Source: Nocardia higoensis
GTDB taxonomy: Bacteria > Actinomycetota > Actinomycetes > Mycobacteriales > Mycobacteriaceae
Reading direction: 5' to 3'
Assembly (NCBI RefSeq): GCF_015477835.1
Contig: NZ_JADLQN010000006.1
Span: 209,516-273,515, forward strand
DNA: 64,000 bases
Shown here: positions 8,279 through 18,600 of the stretch, in pieces
Numbering within the stretch: the first letter of the stretch is position 1
Layout of the letters: every line of letters starts with the position of its first letter
Program-made: the position numbers and the translations under genes
Notes under the pieces: model-generated
Told to the model about the DNA's origin: nothing
The model's database searches: none
The model's input: only the letters and a program-made list of their open reading frames with translations

Positions 8279-9535
8279 ATGTCTGTCGCCGAGACCAACG
8301 TGTTCGAAGAACTGGAATCCAATGTCCGCGGCTACTGCCGGTCGTGGCCCACGATCTTCGACACCGCGAGCGGATCTGTGCTGCGCGACGAGCGTGGCCG
8401 CGAGTATCTGGACTTCTTCGCCGGGGCGGGTGCGCTGAACTACGGGCACAACAACCCGGTGCTCAAGCGGGCGCTGATCGACTACATCGCCCGGGACGGC
8501 CTCACTCACGGTCTGGACATGTCGACGGTGGCCAAGGGTGCGCTGCTCGAGGCGCTGCGCGAGCTGGTCCTGCGGCCGCGCGGGCTGGACTACAAGGTGC
8601 AGTTCCCCGGCCCGACCGGCGCGAACGCGGTGGAGGCCGCACTCAAGCTCGCCCGCAAGGTGACCGGCCGCCAGACGGTGCTCAACTTCACCAACGCGTT
8701 CCATGGCATGACCCTCGGCGCGCTGTCGGTCACCGGCAACGCGGCCAAGCGCGCGGGCGCCGGGGTTCCGCTGCCGCATGCCACGCCGATGCCCTACGAC
8801 GGCTTCCTCGGCGAGGGTGACGGTCTGGGCTGGATGTGCCGGATGCTCGACGATTCGTCCTCCGGGTTGGACAAACCCGCGGCGGTGATCGTGGAGACCG
8901 TGCAGGGCGAGGGCGGAGTCAATGTCGCCGGGGTCGAGTGGCTGCGCACGCTGGCGCAGCTGTGCCGTAGCCGCGGCATCCTGTTGATCGTCGACGACGT
9001 GCAGATGGGGTGTGGCCGGACCGGGCCGTTCTTCTCCTTCGAGGTCGCGGGCATCACCCCCGATATCGTGACACTGTCGAAGTCGATCGGCGGATACGGC
9101 CTGCCGATGGCACTGGTGCTGATGCGTCCGGAACTAGACCAGTGGGCTCCCGGCGAGCACAACGGCACCTTCCGGGGCAACAATCCGGCCTTCGTCACCG
9201 CCCGGGTCGCGCTCGAGCACTATTGGTCCGACGACGCGCTGGAGCGGGCCACGGCGGTCAAGGCCGACGTGATGTGGACCGGGCTGGAGCGCATCGCTCG
9301 GGCGGGAGACGGCATCTCGGTGCGCGGCCGTGGGCTGGTGCAGGGTCTGGTGTTCGCCGATTCCTCGCGGGCGGCCAAGGTCTGCCGCGCCGCCTTCGAC
9401 CGCGGGTTGCTGGTGGAGACCTCGGGATCGGTGGACGAGGTGGTCAAGCTGATCCCGCCGTTGACCATCGGCGACGACGAACTGGCGCGCGGCTTGGACG
9501 TGCTGGCCGATTCGGTCGCCGCGGTGTGCGACTGA
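8279..9535 (+). CDS. ectB: Diaminobutyrate--2-oxoglutarate aminotransferase (EctB-type)
   Basis: A 418-aa class III PLP aminotransferase. Visible: a DFFAGAGALNYGHNN N-terminus, the cofactor region GPTGANAVEAALK, the PLP-contacting VDDVQMGCGRTG and the catalytic lysine in TLSKSIGGYGLP. The family converts L-aspartate-4-semialdehyde and glutamate to 2,4-diaminobutyrate, the first committed step to ectoine and a precursor for some siderophores and peptides. ATG 8279 follows GGAAGG at 8266-8271. No ectA, ectC or ectD lies in the window, so the gene is an orphan here and may serve a different diaminobutyrate product. Confidence 0.9.
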   Translation: MSVAETNVFEELESNVRGYCRSWPTIFDTASGSVLRDERGREYLDFFAGAGALNYGHNNPVLKRALIDYIARDGLTHGLDMSTVAKGALLEALRELVLRPRGLDYKVQFPGPTGANAVEAALKLARKVTGRQTVLNFTNAFHGMTLGALSVTGNAAKRAGAGVPLPHATPMPYDGFLGEGDGLGWMCRMLDDSSSGLDKPAAVIVETVQGEGGVNVAGVEWLRTLAQLCRSRGILLIVDDVQMGCGRTGPFFSFEVAGITPDIVTLSKSIGGYGLPMALVLMRPELDQWAPGEHNGTFRGNNPAFVTARVALEHYWSDDALERATAVKADVMWTGLERIARAGDGISVRGRGLVQGLVFADSSRAAKVCRAAFDRGLLVETSGSVDEVVKLIPPLTIGDDELARGLDVLADSVAAVCD

Positions 9536-9669
9536 GTCGCTGGAGAAGATGCGCTGGATGTTCCAGGCGCAGACCGTCGAGCCTGAGCAGGCTCCCGGCG
9601 GCCGGTGCGGGGCGCGAGGACCGGTGGGTTGTCGCGCCGCCCGTCGCCGGGCACTCGTAGGGTGGGCCG

Positions 9670-10068
9670 GTGATCCGCACAGCCGCCTTCGCCCATGTCC
9701 GTGACCGCAGACTCCTGCAGACGCGATCGACAGGCAAAGAGGTGTTCTACATGGCCGGCGGCAAGATCGACCCGGGGGAGACGCCGGATGAGGCCCTGCG
9801 CCGGGAGGTGCGCGAGGAACTCGGTGTCGCGGTCGCGCACCACCACCGCCTCGGCGTCTTCGAGGCCGAGGCGTTCGGGCACGCGCCCGGCGTGCGCCTG
9901 CACATGACCTGCTTCACCGGTGAACTCGACGGTGACCCCCGGCCCAGCGGCGAGATCGCCGAACTGCGCTATTTCACGGTCGGCGAGTACGCCCGCATGC
10001 GGCACGTCGCGCCCGGATCCCTGCTGGTCTTCCAGCGCCTTCACGACATGGGATCGATCGACTGGTAG
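9670..10068 (+). CDS. Nudix hydrolase
   Basis: A 132-aa single-domain protein with a complete Nudix box (GGKIDPGETPDEALRREV continuing REELGV). The family hydrolyses nucleoside-diphosphate-X substrates with Mg2+; the substrate here is unknown. GTG 9670 is preferred because TAGGGT at 9658-9663 lies 6 nt upstream, a leaderless configuration. It is followed by tRNA-Arg on the same strand but with a separate promoter. Confidence 0.88.
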   Translation: MIRTAAFAHVRDRRLLQTRSTGKEVFYMAGGKIDPGETPDEALRREVREELGVAVAHHHRLGVFEAEAFGHAPGVRLHMTCFTGELDGDPRPSGEIAELRYFTVGEYARMRHVAPGSLLVFQRLHDMGSIDW

Positions 10069-10197
10069 GCCCTCGCGGCCGGGGAAGAGTCCGCCCCGCC
10101 CCACGCGTGTCGGAGGCGGACAGCCGAAAACCTGGACGATCGTTATACTTACGCCCGGTGGACAGCAAGGCCGTGCGACGGTCATGGTGGACGCACT

Positions 10198-10271
10198 GCC
10201 TCCGTAGCTCAGTTGGATAGAGCAAGGGCCTTCTAATCCCTAGGTCGCAGGTTCGATTCCTGCCGGGGGCG
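10198..10271 (+). tRNA. tRNA-Arg(TCT)
   Basis: A 74-nt cloverleaf. Acceptor GCCTCCG pairs with CGGGGGC (one T-G pair), D-stem GCTC/GAGC, anticodon loop CTTCTAA (anticodon TCT), T-stem GCAGG/CCTGC with loop TTCGATT, discriminator G; CCA is not encoded. The last anticodon-stem pair is a C-T mismatch. A -10-like TATACT lies upstream at 10144-10149. Confidence 0.96.
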
Positions 10272-10417
10272 CGACGCCGCGCCGGTGCACACACTGCACC
10301 GGACTCCCTGTGCGTACCCGGTGTACGCATCGCGCAAACGCCGATTTTCTTCTCCGCCCCGAGGGGCAGCCAAACCCGCCACGGTGTGGCCCCGATCATC
10401 CAACTACGCTCAGTCGT

Positions 10418-12493
10418 ATGTCCTCACCCCCGGAGCCAGCCGAAGCCACCGCTGCGCGGGACGCCACGCGAAGCGCGGCGGTAGGGCGCTTCGCCACCGC
10501 GACGGTGTTCTCGGGCGCGGCGGCGGTGTTCTGCGGCGCGGTGGCCGCGGTGACGGCGGCACTGGTCGTCGGGCTCTCGGCGGCCCAGGCGCTGACTCTG
10601 CTCGGCATTCCCGATCCCGGTGCGATGACCACCTACGGATTGCCCGCGGTCCGGGCACTGGCCGATCTGGCCGCCGCGCTCACCGTCGGTTCACTGGTGT
10701 TCGCCGCGTTCCTGGTGCCGCCGCAAGGCAACGGCCTGCTCGACGCGGGCGGTTACCGCGCTGTGCGGATGGCCTCCAACTTCGCCTTGGTGTGGGCGTG
10801 CTGCGCGGCGCTGCTGGCGCCGCTGACGGTGTCCGAGACCACCGGCAGGCCGGTCGGGCAGATCTGGCGGCCCGCGGAGCTGTGGGGGGCCATCGGCCAG
10901 ATCGAGGTCGCGCAGGCCTGGCGTACGACGGTGGCGCTGGCGTTGATCGTCGCGATCGGCGCCCGGCTGGCCCTGCGCTGGGGCTGGACCCCGATCCTGC
11001 TCGGCGTCTCGATCCTGACCATGCTGCCGCTGGCGCTGACCGGACATTCGTCCTCCGGCGGCTCGCACGACGTGGCGACCAACAGCCTCATCCTGCATCT
11101 GATCGCGGTCGCGGTCTGGGTGGGCGGGCTGTTCGCGGTGCTGGCCTACGCGCTGCGCGGCGGGGTGTACACCGGGCTGGCGGCCCGGCGCTTCTCCCTG
11201 GCGGCCACCGCCGCGTTCGTGGTGATCGCCGTCAGCGGCGTGATCAACTCCTGGGTCCGACTGCCGTTCTCGGAACTGTTCACCAGTACCTACGGGCGGC
11301 TCGTCCTGGTGAAGGTGCTGGCGCTGATCGTGCTCGGAGTGCTCGGCTGGTTCCAGCGCCGGGCGGCGCTGCCCGCGCTGGAAGCGAATCCGCGGGACCG
11401 GGGCGCGCTCATCCGGTTCGCCGGTGTCGAAGTCCTGATCTTCGCCGCCACCATCGGCCTGGCGGTCGGTCTCGGCCGGACCCCGCCTCCGCCGCCGGTC
11501 TCGGTGCCGACCCCGGTGGAAGTGGAACTCGGCTACGACCTCGCCGGTCCGCCGACGGTGGCCAGGATCCTGTTCGACTGGCGCTTCGACCTGATCTTCG
11601 GCACGCTCGCGATCGTGCTCGCCGCGCTGTATCTGCTCGGGGTGCGCAGGCTGCGCAAGCGCGGAGACGCCTGGCCGGTCGGACGCACCGTCGCCTGGCT
11701 GTCGGCGTGCGCGCTGCTGCTGATCACGACGTCCTCGGGCATCGGCCGGTATGCCCCCGCCATGTTCAGCGTGCACATGATGCAGCACATGTCGCTGTCG
11801 ATGCTGACGCCGATCCTGTTCGCGCTGGGCGGCGCGGTGACACTGGCATTGCGGGCCCTGCCGCCCGCGGGCCGCGGCGCCCCGCCGGGACCGCGCGAAT
11901 GGGTCCTGCAGGCCGTGCACAATCCGGTGGCCCGGGTGCTGACCCAGCCGATCGTGGCCTCGGTGATCTTCGTCGTCGGTTTCTACGCGCTCTACATGGG
12001 CGGCATCTACGACTCGATCGTCGACTCGCACGCCGCGCACCTGTTCATGAACCTGCACTTCCTGATCAGCGGCTATCTCTTCTACTGGGTCGTGATCGGT
12101 ATCGATCCCAAGCCGCGCCAGGTGGAGCCGCTGACCAAACTGGGCATGGTGTTCGGCTCCCTGCCTTTCCACGCCTTCTTCGGTGTGGCGCTGATGAGCA
12201 TGTCCACGGTGATGGGCGGCTGGTTCTTCCGCAGCCTCGGCCTGGACTGGCACACCGACCTGCTCGGCGATCAGCGGACGGGCGGCAGCCTGGCCTGGGC
12301 CAGCGGCGAGGTGCCGTTGGTGGTAGTCATGTTGGCGCTGCTCATCCAGTGGTCACGCAGCGACCAGCGCGCGGCCAAACGCTACGACCGCGCGGCCGAC
12401 CGCGACGACGACGCCGAGCTGGCCGCCTACAACGCGATGTACGCCGAGCTCGCCCGGCAGGACGGCGCGGGCAAGCGCGAGGCGGGCGCTTGA
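10418..12493 (+). CDS. CopD-CtaG fusion membrane protein
   Basis: A 691-aa integral membrane protein, like Rv0102 of M. tuberculosis as I recall it. The N-terminal half has the CopD copper-resistance domain (TGHSSSGGSHD, ILHLIAVAVWVGGL, LVKVLALIVLG); the C-terminal half has the caa3-type CtaG domain (FSVHMMQHMSLSMLTPILFA, HLFMNLHFLISGYLFYW, PFHAFFGVALM). The histidine and methionine positions fit copper handling during cytochrome oxidase assembly. ATG 10418 is preferred: TACGCT (10405-10410) lies 7 nt upstream and the upstream in-frame ATG at 10310 falls next to the tRNA. It overlaps the next gene at TTGA. Confidence 0.88.
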   Translation: MSSPPEPAEATAARDATRSAAVGRFATATVFSGAAAVFCGAVAAVTAALVVGLSAAQALTLLGIPDPGAMTTYGLPAVRALADLAAALTVGSLVFAAFLVPPQGNGLLDAGGYRAVRMASNFALVWACCAALLAPLTVSETTGRPVGQIWRPAELWGAIGQIEVAQAWRTTVALALIVAIGARLALRWGWTPILLGVSILTMLPLALTGHSSSGGSHDVATNSLILHLIAVAVWVGGLFAVLAYALRGGVYTGLAARRFSLAATAAFVVIAVSGVINSWVRLPFSELFTSTYGRLVLVKVLALIVLGVLGWFQRRAALPALEANPRDRGALIRFAGVEVLIFAATIGLAVGLGRTPPPPPVSVPTPVEVELGYDLAGPPTVARILFDWRFDLIFGTLAIVLAALYLLGVRRLRKRGDAWPVGRTVAWLSACALLLITTSSGIGRYAPAMFSVHMMQHMSLSMLTPILFALGGAVTLALRALPPAGRGAPPGPREWVLQAVHNPVARVLTQPIVASVIFVVGFYALYMGGIYDSIVDSHAAHLFMNLHFLISGYLFYWVVIGIDPKPRQVEPLTKLGMVFGSLPFHAFFGVALMSMSTVMGGWFFRSLGLDWHTDLLGDQRTGGSLAWASGEVPLVVVMLALLIQWSRSDQRAAKRYDRAADRDDDAELAAYNAMYAELARQDGAGKREAGA

Positions 12494-13452
12494 CCGAGCT
12501 CGACACCGCGCCGGCCTCCGGCGCATCCGATCGGCTCGTGCGTTCGGATGTCCGCGCCGCGCGGCGCAGACTGACGGGCCGGATCAGGAAGACCCCGGTG
12601 CTGCACACCTCGGTGGCCGGTCCGAACGGGCCGGTCCCGGTCACCCTGAAGCTGGAATATCTGCAGCACGCGGGCACGTTCAAAGTGCGAGGGATGCTCA
12701 ACGCGATGCTCGCGACCGAGGCCGGCGGGCACGTGCTGCTCGCCTCCTCCGGCAATTCCGGCATCGCGGCCGCACTGGTCGCCGCCTGGTTGGGCAAGAC
12801 CTGCACCGTGGTGGTGCCCGAATCGGCGCCGCACACCAAGGTCGCGGCCATGTGGTCGCACGGCGCCGAGGTGCTCTGGTTCGGCACCACCTACCGCGAC
12901 GCCGAAACGCACGCCCGCGTATTGGCCGCCGAACGCGGGGCGCTGTTGCTGCATGCCTACGACCAGACCGATCTGGTGGCGGGCTCGGGGGTGCTCGGCC
13001 TCGAACTCGAGGAGCAGGTGCGTGGCAGGCCGCCGGTGCTCGCGGCGGTCGGCGGTGGCGCCCTGGTGGCGGGGCTGGCGGCGGCGTACGGGCGCAGGCA
13101 GCGCGTGATCGGGGTGGAGCCCGCGGGCATGCCCGCGCTGCGCGCCGCCCTGACCGCCGAGGCGCCGGTCGAGGTCGGACCCGCGCCCACCGGGAGCGAC
13201 GCGCTCGGCGCGGGTCGCGTCGGCGATCTCGCGCTGTGCCTGGCCCGCCGCTACGACGTGTCCGCTCTGCTGGTCACCGAGGACGCGATCGCCACCGCGC
13301 GCGAGTACCTGTGGCGCGAGTTCCGTATCGTGGTGGAGTCGGCGGGTGCGGCCGCACTGGCCGCCGTCCAGAGCGGCGCGTACGTCCCCGCGGGCGGCGA
13401 ACGTCCGGTCGTGGTGCTCTGCGGGGCGAACACCGACACCACCGGTCTGTGA
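12490..13452 (+). CDS. Threonine/serine dehydratase-like PLP enzyme
   Basis: A 320-aa fold-type II PLP enzyme. The Schiff-base lysine sits in AGTFKVRG, the substrate loop is SSGNSGIAAA and the phosphate-binding glycine loop is GGGALVAG. It is about the length of single-domain threonine dehydratases lacking the ACT regulatory domain. The start is probably TTG 12490, overlapping the CopD-CtaG stop; GTG 12538 is an in-frame alternative just before the conserved region. The reaction may be on threonine, serine or 3-hydroxyaspartate; sequence alone does not decide. Confidence 0.85.
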   Translation: MTELDTAPASGASDRLVRSDVRAARRRLTGRIRKTPVLHTSVAGPNGPVPVTLKLEYLQHAGTFKVRGMLNAMLATEAGGHVLLASSGNSGIAAALVAAWLGKTCTVVVPESAPHTKVAAMWSHGAEVLWFGTTYRDAETHARVLAAERGALLLHAYDQTDLVAGSGVLGLELEEQVRGRPPVLAAVGGGALVAGLAAAYGRRQRVIGVEPAGMPALRAALTAEAPVEVGPAPTGSDALGAGRVGDLALCLARRYDVSALLVTEDAIATAREYLWREFRIVVESAGAAALAAVQSGAYVPAGGERPVVVLCGANTDTTGL

Positions 13453-13561
13453 CCCTCGGCTCGGTGTCCTCGCGACCACCCGCCCGAACCCCCGCTCCGT
13501 CCCGCCCCACTGTCCCGCCTCCGGCGAGTACCCCTGTTCCCTGACCGATAGGCTTGCGTAT

Positions 13562-15238
<1,677 letters not shown>

Positions 15239-15305
15239 CCCTCGACGGGCTTCTCCCGGCACGGTGATCCGACGCCGGACGCGGCCTCGGATCGCACGCT
15301 GCGTT

Positions 15306-15339
15306 CAGGGGGCGAGACGGTTAACCGTCTCGCCCCCTG
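15306..15339 (+). terminator. Perfect 34-bp palindrome terminator after ettA
   Basis: Two perfectly complementary 17-nt arms (left arm CAGGGGGCGAGACGGTT) with no intervening loop, followed by TCGTTTT. This is strong intrinsic-terminator-like structure directly after ettA. Confidence 0.75.
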
Positions 15340-15392
15340 TCGTTTTCACCTGTAAGACACATTCCCGGATGGAAGTGGCTAAGGTGGGCCGA

Positions 15393-15452
15393 GTGCATGC
15401 GCAGGCGCGTTCCGGTGCCCCGGCAGTCCTCATCGCGATCGCGTCGACGTGA
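15393..15452 (+). CDS. Candidate leaderless leader peptide upstream of gdh
   Basis: A 19-codon ORF, VHAQARSGAPAVLIAIAST, starting with GTG 7 nt after the -10-like TAAGGT (15380-15385). It lies in the 382-bp non-coding stretch 15239-15620 between ettA and gdh, which otherwise holds only the terminator. The start-to-promoter spacing is exactly that of the leaderless genes nearby. It could be a regulatory upstream ORF or chance; no regulatory codon run is seen. Confidence 0.3.
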   Translation: MHAQARSGAPAVLIAIAST

Positions 15453-15620
15453 GGTAACCCCGGGTTCGATCGGGGGCTGTGCCGGAAGCCGAACCGTGTG
15501 GAGAGGCACCGGCGTTTCGGCGGTGGGACGGTATTCCGCTGCCGTGCGCGTGCGGCACAGCTACCCTTCGGACTGCGTCACTTTGTTGCGGAATCCGATC
15601 CGAGGGAGTTGGCGAAGAAA

Positions 15621-18600
15621 ATGACGGTCTCGTCCGAATTGTCCGGTGCGGCCTGGGCCGCGAGTTTGCCGCATCCGCTGCGCGAGGAGCTGGCAAATCT
15701 CGAGCGGGCGTATTTCCGCCACGTCGACGCGGACGATGTGGACAGCGTGGTCACCGGTCTGTCGCTGATCTTCCAGCGACATCTGGAACTGGCGGCGACG
15801 CGTCCGGCGGGGCGCGCGCTGATCCGGGTCCACCATCCGGAAGAGAACACAGCCGACACGGGCACCACGGACGGCCCGGGTATCGGCGCTGCTGTCCAGG
15901 TGGTCACCGACGACATGCCGTTGCTCGTCGACTCGATCACCGCCGCGGTGAGCCGCGCCGGTGCGAGCATCACCGAGGTCATCCACCCCATCTTCGACGT
16001 CGAACGCGACGGCGAGGGGCATCTGCTGGCCGCCGCCGCGCACGAGGTCGAGACGAGATCCGGCCTGAGCGCGGGCGAAGGCGCCGCCCTGCGCCGCGAG
16101 TCGTGGATCCACCTGCAACTGCAGCCCACCGATCGCGCGGTGCTCGAAGGACTCGCCGACACACTGCGCAACGTGATCGCCGACGTGCGTCAGGTGGTCG
16201 CCGACCGCGGGGCGATCGAGCAGGCACAGCGCGCGCTCGCCGACGAACTGGACCGGCGCGCCGCGGCGGACGGTGGCCCGTTCCCGGCCCAGGACCTCAC
16301 CGACACCGCGGCGCTGCTGCGCTGGCTGGCCGGCGGCTACTTCACCGTGCTCGGCTACGCGCGCTATCGGCTGCACAGTGTCGGTGGGCGCACGGTCACC
16401 GACCTGGTCGACGGGACCTGCCTGGGCGTGCTCCGCCCCGATGTCGGCACCGACTTCCGAGTGCCGGTCAACGGTGCGGACCGCCCGCTGCTGATGCTGA
16501 CCCAGGGGCTCGTTCCGGCCACCGTGCACCGCTCGGTGTACCCGTACTTCGTCGGTGTCGCCGATGTCGACGCCGCCGGCGCGGTCGTCGGCGAGCACCT
16601 GTTCATCGGCGTGTTCACGGTGACCGCGGTCCACGAGAACGTGCTCGACATCCCGGTCATCTCGCGCCGGGTGCGCAGCGCGATCGAGGGCAGCGGGTTC
16701 GACCTGGAGTCCTACTCCGGGCAGGCCATGCTCGAGGTCATCCAGTCGTTCCCTCGCACCGAGCTGTTCTCCTCCGACGCGCAGACCATGCGCCGCACCG
16801 CCGAAGCCGTGCTGAACGTCGGTCTGCGCAGACAGGTTCGGCTGTTCCTGCGCGCGGACACCCACGGCCGGTTCGTGGCCTGCCTGGTGTACCTGCCCCG
16901 CGACCGCTACACCACCCACGTGCGCCTGAGCATGCAGGAGATCCTGGTGCGTGAACTGGGCGGTGATTCCATCGACTACTCCGCGCGCGTCAGCGAAAGC
17001 GAGTTGGCGAGTGTGTATTTCACCGTCCGGATCCCCGGCGCCGAAACCGGTGGACCGGACCGCGCGGCCATCCTGGCCCGCACCTCCGAGGAGAATCGCA
17101 AGCGCATCGAGGGCCTGCTCGCCGAGGCCAGCCGCACCTGGGCCGATCACCTGCTCGAACTGGTCGCCACCACGCCGGTGCTCGATCCCGAAGTGGTGCA
17201 GGAGTATTCGACCGCCTTCCCGGAGTCCTACAAGCAGGACTTCACGCCCGCCCGCGCGTTGCGCGACATCGCCCGGCTGGAGCGGCTCACCGAGGGCGCC
17301 ATCGACCAGCACCTCTACCGGATTCCCGACGCCGAGCCCGGCGCGTGGCGGTTCGCGCTGGCGGTGTGCGGGGCCGGAATCTCGCTGAGCCAGGTGCTTC
17401 CGGTACTGCAGAGCCTGGGGCTCGAGGTCGTCGACGAGCGGCCCTACCGGGTGCGAGTGGAGCCGGAACGCTGGATCTACGACTTCGGGGTGCTGGCCCG
17501 TCAGGAGTTGCTGCGCAGCGCGCTCGACACCGATCTCGACGCCGAGCTGCTGGAGTCGGCCGCGGGCGAGGGCAGCGGTCTGCGGCAACGGTTCGTCGAT
17601 GCCGTGGCGGCGATGTGGCACGGCCGCGCCGAAGCCGACGGACTCAACGAACTGGTGTTGCGTGCCCGGCTGCCGTGGCGCGCGGTCGCCATGCTGCGCG
17701 CCTACGCGAAATACCTTCAGCAGGCCGGCTTCCCGTATTCGCAGATCAATATCGCGCGGGTGCTGCTGGCCCATCCGGACATCGCCGCGCTACTGGTCGA
17801 TCTGTTCGCCGCCCGCTTCGATCCCGGCACCTGCTCGGCCGAGCGTGCCGTCGAGTGCGAGGCGCAGCTGCGCCTGCGTATCGACGAGGTGGTCAGCCTG
17901 GACGCCGACCGTATCCTGCGCGCCATCCTCGGCCTGATCAAGGCCACCCTGCGTACGAACTTCTACACCACCGACGTCGACGGCGCCCCCCGCGCCTACA
18001 TCTCGATGAAGGTCGAACCGCGCGAGATCGCCGAATTGCCCAAGCCGAAACCGCAGTTCGAGATCTTCGTCTACTCCCCGCGGGTGGAGGGCGTGCACCT
18101 GCGTTTCGGCTCGGTGGCGCGCGGCGGCCTGCGCTGGTCGGACCGCCTGGAGGATTTCCGCACCGAGATCCTGGGTCTGGTGAAGGCGCAGGCGGTGAAG
18201 AACGCCGTGATCGTCCCGGTCGGCGCCAAGGGTGGCTTCGTGGTCAAGCAGCCACCGCAGCCGACCGGTGACCCGGGCGCCGACCGTCAGGCGCTGACCG
18301 CCGAGGGCGTGGAGTGCTACCGCATCTTCATCTCCGGACTGCTCGATCTCACCGACAATGTCGATCTGGCCACCGGCGCGGTGGTGCCCCCGGCACGGGT
18401 GGTGCGTCACGACGGTGACGACACCTACCTGGTGGTCGCCGCCGACAAGGGCACCGCCAGCTTCTCCGACATCGCCAATGCCGTGGCGATCGACTACGGC
18501 TTCTGGCTGGGCGACGCCTTCGCCTCCGGCGGCTCGGCCGGTTACGACCACAAGGCGATGGGTATCACCGCGCGCGGGGCGTGGGAGAGCGTCAAACGCC

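Noticed and set aside
8279..9535. Complete ectoine operon
   Set aside because: Only the EctB-type gene is present; neighbours are a hypothetical and a Nudix gene.
9974..10399. Leftward ORF across tRNA-Arg
   Set aside because: It contains the well-known antisense-tRNA translation (CDLGIRRPLLYPTELRRQC) and overlaps the Nudix gene; an artefact.
15561..17774. Very long leftward ORFs opposite gdh (also 17790-20933)
   Set aside because: Typical GC-rich antisense shadows: His/Gln/Arg-rich, no domain, fully opposite a strong gene.
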